From Anaerolineae bacterium CG2_30_57_67 (GTDB lineage: Bacteria > Chloroflexota > Anaerolineae > Anaerolineales > Villigracilaceae): a DNA stretch of 38,882 nucleotides. Both the position numbers and the translations under genes were made by a program. The stretch lies in assembly GCA_001872455.1 (NCBI GenBank), contig MNXJ01000004.1, forward strand, positions 1 through 38,882, read 5' to 3'. The notes beneath the pieces were generated by a model, which was not told where the DNA came from, ran no database searches, and saw only the letters and a list, made by a program, of their open reading frames with translations. Shown here one piece after another: positions 20,503 through 27,113 of the stretch. The first letter of the stretch is position 1; each line of letters starts with the position of its first letter.

Positions 20503-22913
20503 TTTTGAATTCTCCTCTGCGGGCGGCGAAAGACCAGTGCCATCAGAACCAACCAGGCCAGCAAGCTGACCAACGCGCCGGCGTAGTAAATGCCAGTCGG
20601 CGCAAAGCCAATTTGCAGGGCATGATTTCCGGCGGGCAGGCGCAGCGCCACCAGGTTTTCCAGCGCAAACGCCGCCAGAGGCTGACCATTTTCGGTGACG
20701 AAAAAACCGTCGTGCGCCGCCACAGGAATAAGGATAAGCGCATCGTCTTCGAGAAACACATCAAAGGCATAACCGTTTGCCTCGGCGCGGTAATTTTTCA
20801 ACGGGGCAAAGCGGGGCGGGGAAAATTCCGTCAGCGCGGACGGGAAAATTTCGCACAAAAAAGCCAGCGTTTGCGCGTTGCGGGTTTGCGCGGCAAAGTA
20901 GACCAGATTAAAGCCAATAAACCAGATTTTTCCCGCGCCGACCGGCTGATAGCCCCACAAAGCGGCGGTCTGCCCCAGGTAGGGCGCGGTAATTTGCTCC
21001 ACCGGCAAGCCCTGCGGGACGATGGCGTGCCATAACTGGCCGGAACTGCCCGGCCCGGGCAGGGTTTCGCCGCTGGAGAGCGTCAGCGGGGCGGCATCCA
21101 AAAAAATCGGCTCGCCCCAAACATCCAGAAAATGCGGAATTTGCGCCAGCGGATCGGGCGGGGTGCCGGTCAAATCCACGATGACCTGCACTCCGGCGCT
21201 GGCGGCCTGCCGCAGCAAGGATTCTGCCGCCGATTGGTTGTTCCAGCTGAAGCCAGAAAGGAAAATCGCCTGGTAGCGGGTCAACTCGTCGAGGGCGTAG
21301 TCGTCCACGACGGCGGAACCGCCCAGCGTCAGCCCGGGGAAAATATAGGCCAGGTTTTGCGCGCCGCGCCCAATGCCGAGGGCGCGTTCTGACAAAATGG
21401 CCGCGCGCGGCGCGCCGGGGCGGGTGTAAAGCGTCAGCCGGGGGAAATCCTGACGGGTGAAGCCCGCCGCTTCCAGCGGGAGCGGGGTTTCCGGCAGGGT
21501 GAGTGCCGCGTCCACGCCGTATAAATCCAGGCGGCTGAGGAGATATTCGGTGTGTCCCTGCGTCAGCGCGTCGTTGAGGGCGGCCACGTTGCGGGCAGTG
21601 TGCGCGCCCTGATAGGCCCAGCCAAAAACCTGTTCGCGCCCGGCCTGCGCGCTGAGCAGGTAGGTCGGCGCCGAGCCAAGGCGGCTTTCGTCGAGGGTGG
21701 CGATGCGCCAGCCGGGGGTCTGCGCCAGATGCGCCGCCGCCTGTTCGAGCGAGGCGTCGAGCGGGCGCAGAAAAATCAGGCGCAGCGAGGGGAAAAAATC
21801 GAGCGCAATCAGGGCAAATGTGAGCAGCAGCGGCCAGCGCCAGAAACCGGGCAGGCGGGCAGCCAGCCACAGCGCGGAAATAATCAGCAGGGTGCTGGCC
21901 GCGCCCAGAAAACGCAGCGGCCAGAGCAAATTGCTGAGCGGCAGGGAATTAAAAACTGCGTTGACGCCCGGCAGGCTGATGGCGGTCACCAGCAGGGCGG
22001 TGATGACCAGCGCCGGGGCAAAAGTTTTGCGCGGACGGGTGAGCGTCAGCAGCAGCGGGGCGGCGAGCAGCAGGGCTGCGCCCAAATAAATTCCTTCCAT
22101 GTTTTCGCGCAGGTTGGGGGTGAGCAGCTGCGCCAGCGGAATCACCGCCAGGGCTTCGGTCATGGCGCGCGCGTCCAGGCCAGTGATGCCGCCCTGCAGG
22201 CTGGGCAGCAACCAGAATCCGGCCAGTGCCATGCCCAGGGCCATCCCCAAAATGGCGGTGAAGGCATTTTTGATGGAAGCCGCGCCAAATATCCAGGCGA
22301 GGACGGCCACCAGCCCCAGCGTCACGGCGGCGATGGCGGCCAGCATGGCGTGAGTGAGCACCGTCAGCGTGAAGGCCAGGGCCAGCAGAATTTGCCAGCG
22401 GCGCGCCGGAGATTCCAGCAGGCGCAGCAGAAAGTAGAGCGTCAGCGGGAAAAAAGCCGTCGCCAGCGCGCGCGGCAGGTTGCCTTCGGCCAACGCGACG
22501 CGCAAATGGTCGGGGGCAATCAGAAAAAGCGCCGCCGCCAAAAAAGCGGCGGGGCGTCCCAGCCAGCGGGAAAAAAGTAAAACAGCCAGACTGCCCAGCC
22601 AGGCGCAGGCGGCGGTAAATTGACTGGCAGCGGCCAACCCGCTGAGCCAGTAAAGCGGAAGAAGGAGATAGTAGGGCAGCGGCGGGTAATAACGAAAAAG
22701 TTGAATCCCCAGATACCAGCCGGGAAAGATATTCGGGTAGAAATTTCCGGCGCGGACTTGCTGGTCGAGGTAGGTGACCTTCATCAGATGGCCGAGCGTG
22801 TCGGAGCCCCAGGGCAAGCCGCTGGAAAAAAGAATCGGGGCGTAGACGGGGATGGTCAATGCCAGCAAAATCAGCGGGGAAAAAAACCACAGGCGCTCAT
22901 ACCATTTTTTCAT
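20499..22913 (-). CDS. Large PTPS-related polytopic membrane protein
   Basis: The 804-residue protein has about ten or more hydrophobic helices in residues 1-370, opening LILLALTIPVYAPILFSSG with an acidic loop GSDTLGHLMKVTYLDQ. Its layout recalls the membrane proteins grouped as PTPS_related (PF10131, recalled) and GT-C glycosyltransferases that use lipid-linked donors. A periplasmic region (about 380-760) includes a Rossmann/amidotransferase-like stretch with YQAIFLSGFSWNN and AGVQVIVDLTGTPPDP. A final helix near 775-795 precedes RRPQRRIQK. It overlaps the secreted-protein gene by 4 bp and the PTPS gene by 17 bp. Transfer of a sugar or anchor to the exported substrate is an attractive but untested role. 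Confidence 0.65.
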   Translation of the reverse strand: MKKWYERLWFFSPLILLALTIPVYAPILFSSGLPWGSDTLGHLMKVTYLDQQVRAGNFYPNIFPGWYLGIQLFRYYPPLPYYLLLPLYWLSGLAAASQFTAACAWLGSLAVLLFSRWLGRPAAFLAAALFLIAPDHLRVALAEGNLPRALATAFFPLTLYFLLRLLESPARRWQILLALAFTLTVLTHAMLAAIAAVTLGLVAVLAWIFGAASIKNAFTAILGMALGMALAGFWLLPSLQGGITGLDARAMTEALAVIPLAQLLTPNLRENMEGIYLGAALLLAAPLLLTLTRPRKTFAPALVITALLVTAISLPGVNAVFNSLPLSNLLWPLRFLGAASTLLIISALWLAARLPGFWRWPLLLTFALIALDFFPSLRLIFLRPLDASLEQAAAHLAQTPGWRIATLDESRLGSAPTYLLSAQAGREQVFGWAYQGAHTARNVAALNDALTQGHTEYLLSRLDLYGVDAALTLPETPLPLEAAGFTRQDFPRLTLYTRPGAPRAAILSERALGIGRGAQNLAYIFPGLTLGGSAVVDDYALDELTRYQAIFLSGFSWNNQSAAESLLRQAASAGVQVIVDLTGTPPDPLAQIPHFLDVWGEPIFLDAAPLTLSSGETLPGPGSSGQLWHAIVPQGLPVEQITAPYLGQTAALWGYQPVGAGKIWFIGFNLVYFAAQTRNAQTLAFLCEIFPSALTEFSPPRFAPLKNYRAEANGYAFDVFLEDDALILIPVAAHDGFFVTENGQPLAAFALENLVALRLPAGNHALQIGFAPTGIYYAGALVSLLAWLVLMALVFRRPQRRIQK

Positions 22914-23334
22914 AGGTAATGCCTTCGTCCGGCGATTCCCAGAGCGTTACCCCCATTAATTCAATTTCATTGGAAGCCAGAATGCGTTCCAGTTGATGGA
23001 ACAACACGCCAGAAAGCACTTCGGTCGTCGGCTCTAAATTGCGGAAAGGCGGCAGTTCGTTGAGCAAACGGTTGTTGTATCTGGAAAGAACTTCGTGAGC
23101 AATTTCGCGCAGATGGGTAAAACCAACCACCATCTGATTGGTCGAATCGAGGTTGGTGCTGCGGCAGCGAATTTGAATGCGGTACGAGTGAACGTGCTCA
23201 TCCCCGCGCCGGCCATTCATCGTCACCGAATGGCGGGAAATGAAGAAAGTATCGAACACCACTTCAAAGGCGTGTTCGCGCGGGTGAAGAATTTCTTCGC
23301 TGTCAATATTCCAAAAATCGTCCACTGCGAGCAT
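22897..23334 (-). CDS. 6-pyruvoyl-tetrahydropterin synthase-like protein
   Basis: The 145-residue protein is of the PTPS/QueD fold. The zinc-ligand histidines are present (His35 in ISRHSV; His47 and His49 in DEHVHSYR), and EPTTEVLSGVLFHQLE corresponds to the PTxE helix of the family. No cysteine lies between the zinc histidines, so the usual catalytic Cys of true PTPS/QueD enzymes is absent. Small PTPS-related proteins of this sort are known as third partners of XrtG and its GT2 (TIGR03112, recalled). I chose ATG 23334; the frame is open to 23421, and no Shine-Dalgarno clearly decides the start. It is first of five overlapping genes and its stop lies inside the next. Confidence 0.7.
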   Translation of the reverse strand: MLAVDDFWNIDSEEILHPREHAFEVVFDTFFISRHSVTMNGRRGDEHVHSYRIQIRCRSTNLDSTNQMVVGFTHLREIAHEVLSRYNNRLLNELPPFRNLEPTTEVLSGVLFHQLERILASNEIELMGVTLWESPDEGITYEKMV

Positions 23335-23447
23335 AAAAAACAATCCAGATTTGATAAGGAAACCAGGGTGACCAAACTTTGGCTCCAATGTCAAGAGACG
23401 TTGGACTGGCGATACCCACAAGTCGCCAATTTTTGTCCTGCGGAAAA

Positions 23448-23467
23448 GAGCAACATAAATGTCGCGC
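23448..23467. repeat. Degenerate palindromic repeat
   Basis: The sequence ending ATGTCGCGC keeps the right arm and AA centre of the 20-bp palindrome, but the left arm has two mismatches. It lies upstream of the exosortase operon. Confidence 0.55.
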
Positions 23468-23625
23468 TACGTTGTGCAATATTTATATCGCTTATATCGC
23501 TTTGCAGGGTGGAGCAAAAATGTGGGTAATTACCAGACATTGGAGATTGTAATAGCATAACCAATTGTAAAAGACTGCGGATAGATGGAAATTACAAATG
23601 CCTGACAATCTTTTGCCCATCAATA

Positions 23626-23634
23626 TGCTATAAT
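23626..23634 (+). promoter_or_regulatory. Extended -10 promoter giving a leaderless transcript
   Basis: TGCTATAAT is an extended -10 (TGnTATAAT). The expected start point, six to seven bases downstream, coincides with the ATG at 23641, so the message is probably leaderless. Confidence 0.65.
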
Positions 23635-23640
23635 TTGCGC

Positions 23641-24084
23641 ATGACGCTTCCAGAAACTCCCCCCGCAGCCTCTCCGACAGAAAAAGACCCGCAGACCGCC
23701 GCCGAACAACGCAAAATGATGATTGGGCTGGCAACTGCCCTGATTTTGATTGTACTCTTCATCGGCATCTCTGCCTTCTTTTTGTTCACCACGCAAGAAG
23801 GCACCACCACCCGCATCCGCGATATTTTCATCATTTTCATGGCGCTGGAATCGCTGGTGATTGGTGTGGCACTGATTATTTTAATTGCCCAGGTCGCCAC
23901 GCTGATTAATTTGCTGCAAAACGAAGTGCGCCCCATTTTGGAAGCCACCAACGAAACCGTCAAAACCCTGCGCGGCACGACTGCCTTTTTGGGCGAACAC
24001 CTGGCAGAACCCGTTATTCAACTCAACGCTTACCTGGCTGGTCTCCAGCGTCTGCTGGAAATGGTCGGTCTGAAAAAGAAGTGA
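23641..24084 (+). CDS. Small two-helix membrane protein, function unknown
   Basis: The 147-residue protein has a short Pro/Thr-rich start and two transmembrane segments: MMIGLATALILIVLFIGISA (about 26-45) and MALESLVIGVALIILIAQVA (about 66-85). A helical cytoplasmic tail of some 60 residues follows (LLQNEVRPILEATNETVKTLRG...). The layout resembles small DUF948-like or accessory membrane proteins, but I do not recognise a family. ATG 23641 was chosen over an in-frame TTG six bases earlier because of the promoter spacing. It is followed 26 bp later by a YtxH-like gene, a frequent partner of such tails; both probably share a transcript ending at 24524-24560. Confidence 0.7.
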   Translation: MTLPETPPAASPTEKDPQTAAEQRKMMIGLATALILIVLFIGISAFFLFTTQEGTTTRIRDIFIIFMALESLVIGVALIILIAQVATLINLLQNEVRPILEATNETVKTLRGTTAFLGEHLAEPVIQLNAYLAGLQRLLEMVGLKKK

Positions 24085-24110
24085 CCTATCTCACAAAAGG
24101 AGAAAATACA

Positions 24111-24515
24111 ATGTCTGACAATGATGAATTTGGAGCTTTTTTAGTTGGTTTTATTGTTGGTGGCCTGGCCGGAGCAGTCGCCGCCCTGTTGCTCGCCCCG
24201 CAGTCTGGCGAGGAAACCCGCGCCATCATCAAAGAACGCTCGATTGAATTGCGCGACCAGGCCTCTGCCGACGCCGAAGAAGCCTGGAAACGGGCCGAAG
24301 AAGCTGCCAAACAAGCTCGCACTCGCGCCGAAGAAGCCACCAAACAAGCCCGCGCCCGCGCCGAAGAACTTGCCCAGCAGGCCCGCAGCCAGGGCGAGGA
24401 AATTACGCTGAAGGCGCGCGCCAAAGGCAAGGAACTGGTGGAAAGCGCCAGAAAAGTCACCAGCCGCAAAAAAGCCGAAATCGAAGCCCCCGCTGACGCG
24501 GCTGACGCCGAGTAA
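24111..24515 (+). CDS. YtxH-domain protein with alanine-rich coiled coil
   Basis: The 134-residue protein begins with a glycine-rich membrane segment (FLVGFIVGGLAGAVAALLLA, about 8-27) followed directly by PQSGEETRAIIKER, the YtxH (gas-vesicle-GvpP-like) signature. The rest is a long amphipathic helix built from repeats such as EEAxKQARxRAEE, likely an apolipoprotein-like or coiled-coil rod, ending in an acidic Ala-rich tail. ATG 24111 is set by AAAGGAG seven bases upstream; the frame is open further 5' but has no ribosome site. YtxH proteins are associated with stress responses. The partner gene is the two-helix membrane protein just upstream. Confidence 0.8.
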   Translation: MSDNDEFGAFLVGFIVGGLAGAVAALLLAPQSGEETRAIIKERSIELRDQASADAEEAWKRAEEAAKQARTRAEEATKQARARAEELAQQARSQGEEITLKARAKGKELVESARKVTSRKKAEIEAPADAADAE

Positions 24516-24523
24516 ACCAAATG

Positions 24524-24560
24524 AAAAACAGGGCAGGAGAAATTCTCCTGCCCTGTTTTT
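24524..24560 (+). terminator. Intrinsic terminator
   Basis: An 18-bp near-perfect stem (AAAAACAGGGCAGGAGAA with TTCTCCTGCCCTGTTTTT) is followed by two more T residues. It ends the YtxH operon. Confidence 0.9.
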
Positions 24561-24567
24561 TTGTGCC

Positions 24568-24583
24568 GCGACATGCATGTCGC
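24568..24583. repeat. Palindromic repeat GCGACAT-GC-ATGTCGC
   Basis: This is a 7-bp-arm member of the dispersed palindrome family with GC instead of AA at the centre, directly after the terminator. Confidence 0.65.
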
Positions 24584-24601
24584 AGGGTTTTGGGACACGG
24601 C

Positions 24602-24656
24602 GTGAACGGAATCTCACGGAGTTTTTCAATTCTCCACGCAATCCGTCTACTGCGCG
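24602..24656. repeat. 55-bp direct repeat, left copy
   Basis: GTGAACGGAATCTCACGG... is identical to 24825-24879 over 55 bp. The two copies flank the hairpin-rich element at 24693-24797. Confidence 0.9.
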
Positions 24657-24692
24657 TCCCATGTAGTGCCGGATGTGCAAAGAAAATTTCAC

Positions 24693-24797
24693 CGGCGGGA
24701 TAAATCCCTGCCTCAGTTCATGGAAGTCGGCTGAAGCCGACTCGGTCTTATAGCCCGAAGGGCTTTTTTGTACTGAGGCAGGGCTTCCAGCCCGCCG
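24693..24797. repeat. Multi-stem structured intergenic element
   Basis: Nested complementarity is visible: outer CGGCGGG/CCCGCCG (24693-24699 and 24791-24797), a 12-bp stem CCCTGCCTCAGT/ACTGAGGCAGGG (24706-24717 and 24772-24783) and two internal hairpins (GTCGGCT/AGCCGAC at 24726-24741; AGCCC/GGGCT at 24752-24764, followed by six T). The layout is a closed stem with a two-hairpin junction. It could be a structured RNA, a terminator cluster or a miniature mobile element. Confidence 0.65.
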
Positions 24798-24824
24798 AAA
24801 GGTGGCGGAAGAATATAGGGCGGA

Positions 24825-24879
24825 GTGAACGGAATCTCACGGAGTTTTTCAATTCTCCACGCAATCCGTCTACTGCGCG
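24825..24879. repeat. 55-bp direct repeat, right copy
   Basis: Identical to 24602-24656, 223 bp away. It ends about 60 bp before the phosphatase gene. Confidence 0.9.
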
Positions 24880-24938
24880 CAGGCAATCAGGACAAGCAGT
24901 TATTCTCATTCAACCGCTTCAGATGATAAAATGGAGGC

Positions 24939-25649
24939 ATGGAAGTTCAAATTGCGGTAGCCAAAACCAACAAATACGCCGTCTCGCAAAGCGGCGACAC
25001 GCTCGAAGTGGTGGAACGCCCCAATGGCGGGCTGTCCGTCGTCCTGGCCGACGGACAAACCTCTGGGCGCGGCGCCAAAGCCATCTCCATGCTGGTCGTG
25101 CGCAAAGTCATCAGCCTGCTGGCCGAAGGCGTGCGCGATGGCGCGGCGGCGCGGGCCGCCTCTGACAGCCTGTACACCGAAAAAATGGGCAAAGTCTCCA
25201 GCACGCTCAACATCGTCTCGGTGGATATGCAAACCAAAACGGTGGTGCTGGCGCGCAACAACGAATGCCCGATGTACATCGCGCGCGGCGATCAGATTGA
25301 ACGGCTGGAAGAAACCAGCCAATCCATCGGCGTTAAACGCAACACCCGCCCGGTGATTACCGAAATCCCCATCGAAGCCGGGCTGACAGTGGTTGTCTAC
25401 ACCGATGGCCTGGTCCACGCTGGCAAGCGGCGCGGCGAACCGATGGATGTCGGCCTGACGCTGCGCGGCCTGCTCGAAGACGGCGACCCCGCCCCCCGGC
25501 AGCTGGCCGACGCCCTGCTGATGCAGGCGCTGCGCCTCGACGACAATCGCCCGGCAGACGACATCAGCGTCGTTGTGTTGCGCGTCACCCACCGCGACGA
25601 CGACAACAGCATCCGCCGCATGAGCGTGCAGCTGCCCATCTCCCTATGA
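24939..25649 (+). CDS. PP2C/SpoIIE-type serine phosphatase
   Basis: The 236-residue single-domain PPM phosphatase shows metal-binding aspartates in VVLADGQTSGRG (D38), VVYTDGLVHAGKRRG and the C-terminal PADDISVVVLRV, the usual SpoIIE/RsbU set. There is no N-terminal sensor or membrane segment, so the input must come from a partner. The ATG follows a GGAGG site. The stop overlaps the channel-like gene start by four bases (ATGA), implying coupled translation and joint function. It may dephosphorylate an anti-sigma-antagonist, as in Gram-positive stress cascades, or act on its neighbour; neither is shown. Confidence 0.85.
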   Translation: MEVQIAVAKTNKYAVSQSGDTLEVVERPNGGLSVVLADGQTSGRGAKAISMLVVRKVISLLAEGVRDGAAARAASDSLYTEKMGKVSSTLNIVSVDMQTKTVVLARNNECPMYIARGDQIERLEETSQSIGVKRNTRPVITEIPIEAGLTVVVYTDGLVHAGKRRGEPMDVGLTLRGLLEDGDPAPRQLADALLMQALRLDDNRPADDISVVVLRVTHRDDDNSIRRMSVQLPISL

Positions 25650-26683
25650 AGAATTATTGGAACACCTGGCGGGTTTCATGGCGCGATACGCGGCTTTTAC
25701 TGCGCGAATTTCGCGGCCCGGTTCTCATCTTCAGCCTGGCGATTTTCGGCTGCGCGGCCATTTACTACAGCATGGCGCAACAATACACAGAACCCATCGA
25801 AAGTTTCGCCGAAGCGCTCTATCTGATGCTGACGCTGACATTTTTACAGCCCAGTCAGGATTTTCCCAATCACGCCAGTTTACAAATTTTCTACTTCGTC
25901 ATGCCGGTGCTGGGTGTTCTAACCCTGGCGCGAGGCCTGGCTGATTTTGGCTTTCTACTTTTCAACCGCCGCGCGCGGAGCAAGGAATGGGAAATGGCGC
26001 TCGCGTCCACCATCAGCCAACATCACATTCTGGTCGGTATGGGCCACCTCGGCTACCGCGTCGCCGACCAGCTGCACGACATGGGCGAAAAAATCGCCAT
26101 CATTGATTTAAACCCTTCCGCCGACATGACCGGAACTGTTCAAAAAATGGGCATCCCCATCATCCACGACGACGCTTCACGCCAACTGGTGCTGGAAGCG
26201 GCCAACGTTCAAAAAGCCAAATCCATCATCCTGTGCATGCAAAATGACGCGCTCAACCTGAAAATTGCGCTGATGGCGCGCCACCTGAACCCCAACATCG
26301 AAGTCATCATCCGCATATTCGACGAAGATTTCGCCCAGTCGCTGCACGACCAGTTCGGCTTCAACGCCCTCAGCGGCACCGGCATCGCCGCGCCGGTTTT
26401 TGCCGCCTCCGCCGCCGGGGTGGACATCACCAACCCCATCAGCATCGAAGGCGAAGCCCTCAGCCTGGCGCGGCTGACCATTTCACCCGCTTCCGGGCTG
26501 GCGGGAAAAACGGTCGGCTACATCGAAGACAACTTCAGCGTTTCCATTTTACTGGTACGCTATGACCACCGCTCCGAATTTCACCCAACCGACAGCCACA
26601 AAGTGGAAAGCGGCAACCAACTGGCGGTGATGGGCAGGCCGCAAAAGCTGCACGCCCTGCTGCATTTATGCAAAGTGGCTTAA
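25646..26683 (+). CDS. Two-helix channel-like protein with RCK/TrkA-N domain, atypical filter
   Basis: The 345-residue protein has the plan of a prokaryotic potassium channel with cytosolic RCK domain. A first helix lies at about 24-46 and a re-entrant region at 52-72 (FAEALYLMLTLTFLQPSQDF). A second helix follows at 77-100, then RCK-N from about 125 with the nucleotide motif GMGHLGYRVADQL, and RCK-C from about 265. Canonical channels have TVGYGD in the filter; here the equivalent stretch reads LTFLQPSQ, so selective potassium conduction is doubtful. It may conduct another ion or be a nucleotide-controlled membrane sensor. Translation is coupled to the phosphatase before it, and it overlaps the small ATPase gene after it. 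Confidence 0.8.
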   Translation: MKNYWNTWRVSWRDTRLLLREFRGPVLIFSLAIFGCAAIYYSMAQQYTEPIESFAEALYLMLTLTFLQPSQDFPNHASLQIFYFVMPVLGVLTLARGLADFGFLLFNRRARSKEWEMALASTISQHHILVGMGHLGYRVADQLHDMGEKIAIIDLNPSADMTGTVQKMGIPIIHDDASRQLVLEAANVQKAKSIILCMQNDALNLKIALMARHLNPNIEVIIRIFDEDFAQSLHDQFGFNALSGTGIAAPVFAASAAGVDITNPISIEGEALSLARLTISPASGLAGKTVGYIEDNFSVSILLVRYDHRSEFHPTDSHKVESGNQLAVMGRPQKLHALLHLCKVA

Positions 26684-27027
26684 GCGGGATTCTCGTCGGA
26701 CTGGTGGGCCCATGCGCTTCGGGAAAATCAACCCTGAAGGCGTTGCTTATCACGCACGGCGTGCGCATCAAACACATTGCGCAGGAACATTCTTTTGTGC
26801 CAGATATGTGGCAGCGCATCACCAACCCCGATGTATTGATTTTTCTGGACGCATCCTACCCAATCACGATTCAGCGCCGGCGCCTGAACTGGAGCGAAGC
26901 CGATTACCAGGAGCAGCAACGCCGCCTGGCGCACGCCCGCCAACACGCCGATTTATACATCGAGACCGACACACTCACGCCCGAACAAGTGGCACAAGCA
27001 GTGCTTGATTTTCTAAAAGCCGAATAA
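26668..27027 (+). CDS. Small P-loop NTPase/kinase-like protein
   Basis: The 119-residue protein carries a Walker A motif GPCASGKST at about 14-22. It then has VLIFLDASYPITIQRRR, which fits a hydrophobic strand with an aspartate (Walker B-like) and an arginine-rich lid, as in small nucleotide or shikimate-type kinases. The LAHARQHADLYIETD part resembles the C-terminal helix and strand of such kinases. At this length it is shorter than most kinases. It overlaps the channel-like gene by 16 bp, so the three genes form one unit. The substrate is not recognisable. Confidence 0.75.
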   Translation: MQSGLSGILVGLVGPCASGKSTLKALLITHGVRIKHIAQEHSFVPDMWQRITNPDVLIFLDASYPITIQRRRLNWSEADYQEQQRRLAHARQHADLYIETDTLTPEQVAQAVLDFLKAE

Positions 27028-27030
27028 GTC

Positions 27031-27059
27031 TTCTGAAATCGCCCTCATGGGAGTATAAT
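27031..27059 (+). promoter_or_regulatory. Probable secDF promoter
   Basis: A perfect TATAAT (27054-27059) lies 17 bp after TTCTGA (27031-27036), which is a weak -35. The predicted start is near 27066, about 48 bases before secD. Confidence 0.5.
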
Positions 27060-27070
27060 TTCGTCTCGCG

Positions 27071-27095
27071 CCAGCCCTTGGCTGGTATTTTTTTT
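27071..27095 (+). terminator. Hairpin plus U-tract in the secD leader (possible attenuator)
   Basis: The CCAGCC-CTT-GGCTGG hairpin is followed by TA and eight T residues, the form of an intrinsic terminator. It lies downstream of the putative secD promoter and upstream of the GGAG ribosome site, so it would act in the leader. Confidence 0.55.
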
Positions 27096-27113
27096 GAACG
27101 GAGTAGGAAACAA

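Larger units (their letters stand above)
23335..23640. other. Divergent intergenic region
   Basis: This spacer lies between the leftward exosortase operon and the rightward small-membrane-protein pair. It includes a degraded member of the GCGACATAAATGTCGC palindrome family (23448-23467, two mismatches in the left arm) and the extended -10 element at 23626-23634. I could not find a convincing leftward promoter. Confidence 0.5.

Noticed and set aside
23335-23421. Upstream start of the PTPS-like protein at 23421
   Set aside because: The extra 29 residues lie before the family's first strand. A TTGACA in that stretch has no -10 at the right spacing, so it supports neither a start nor a promoter.
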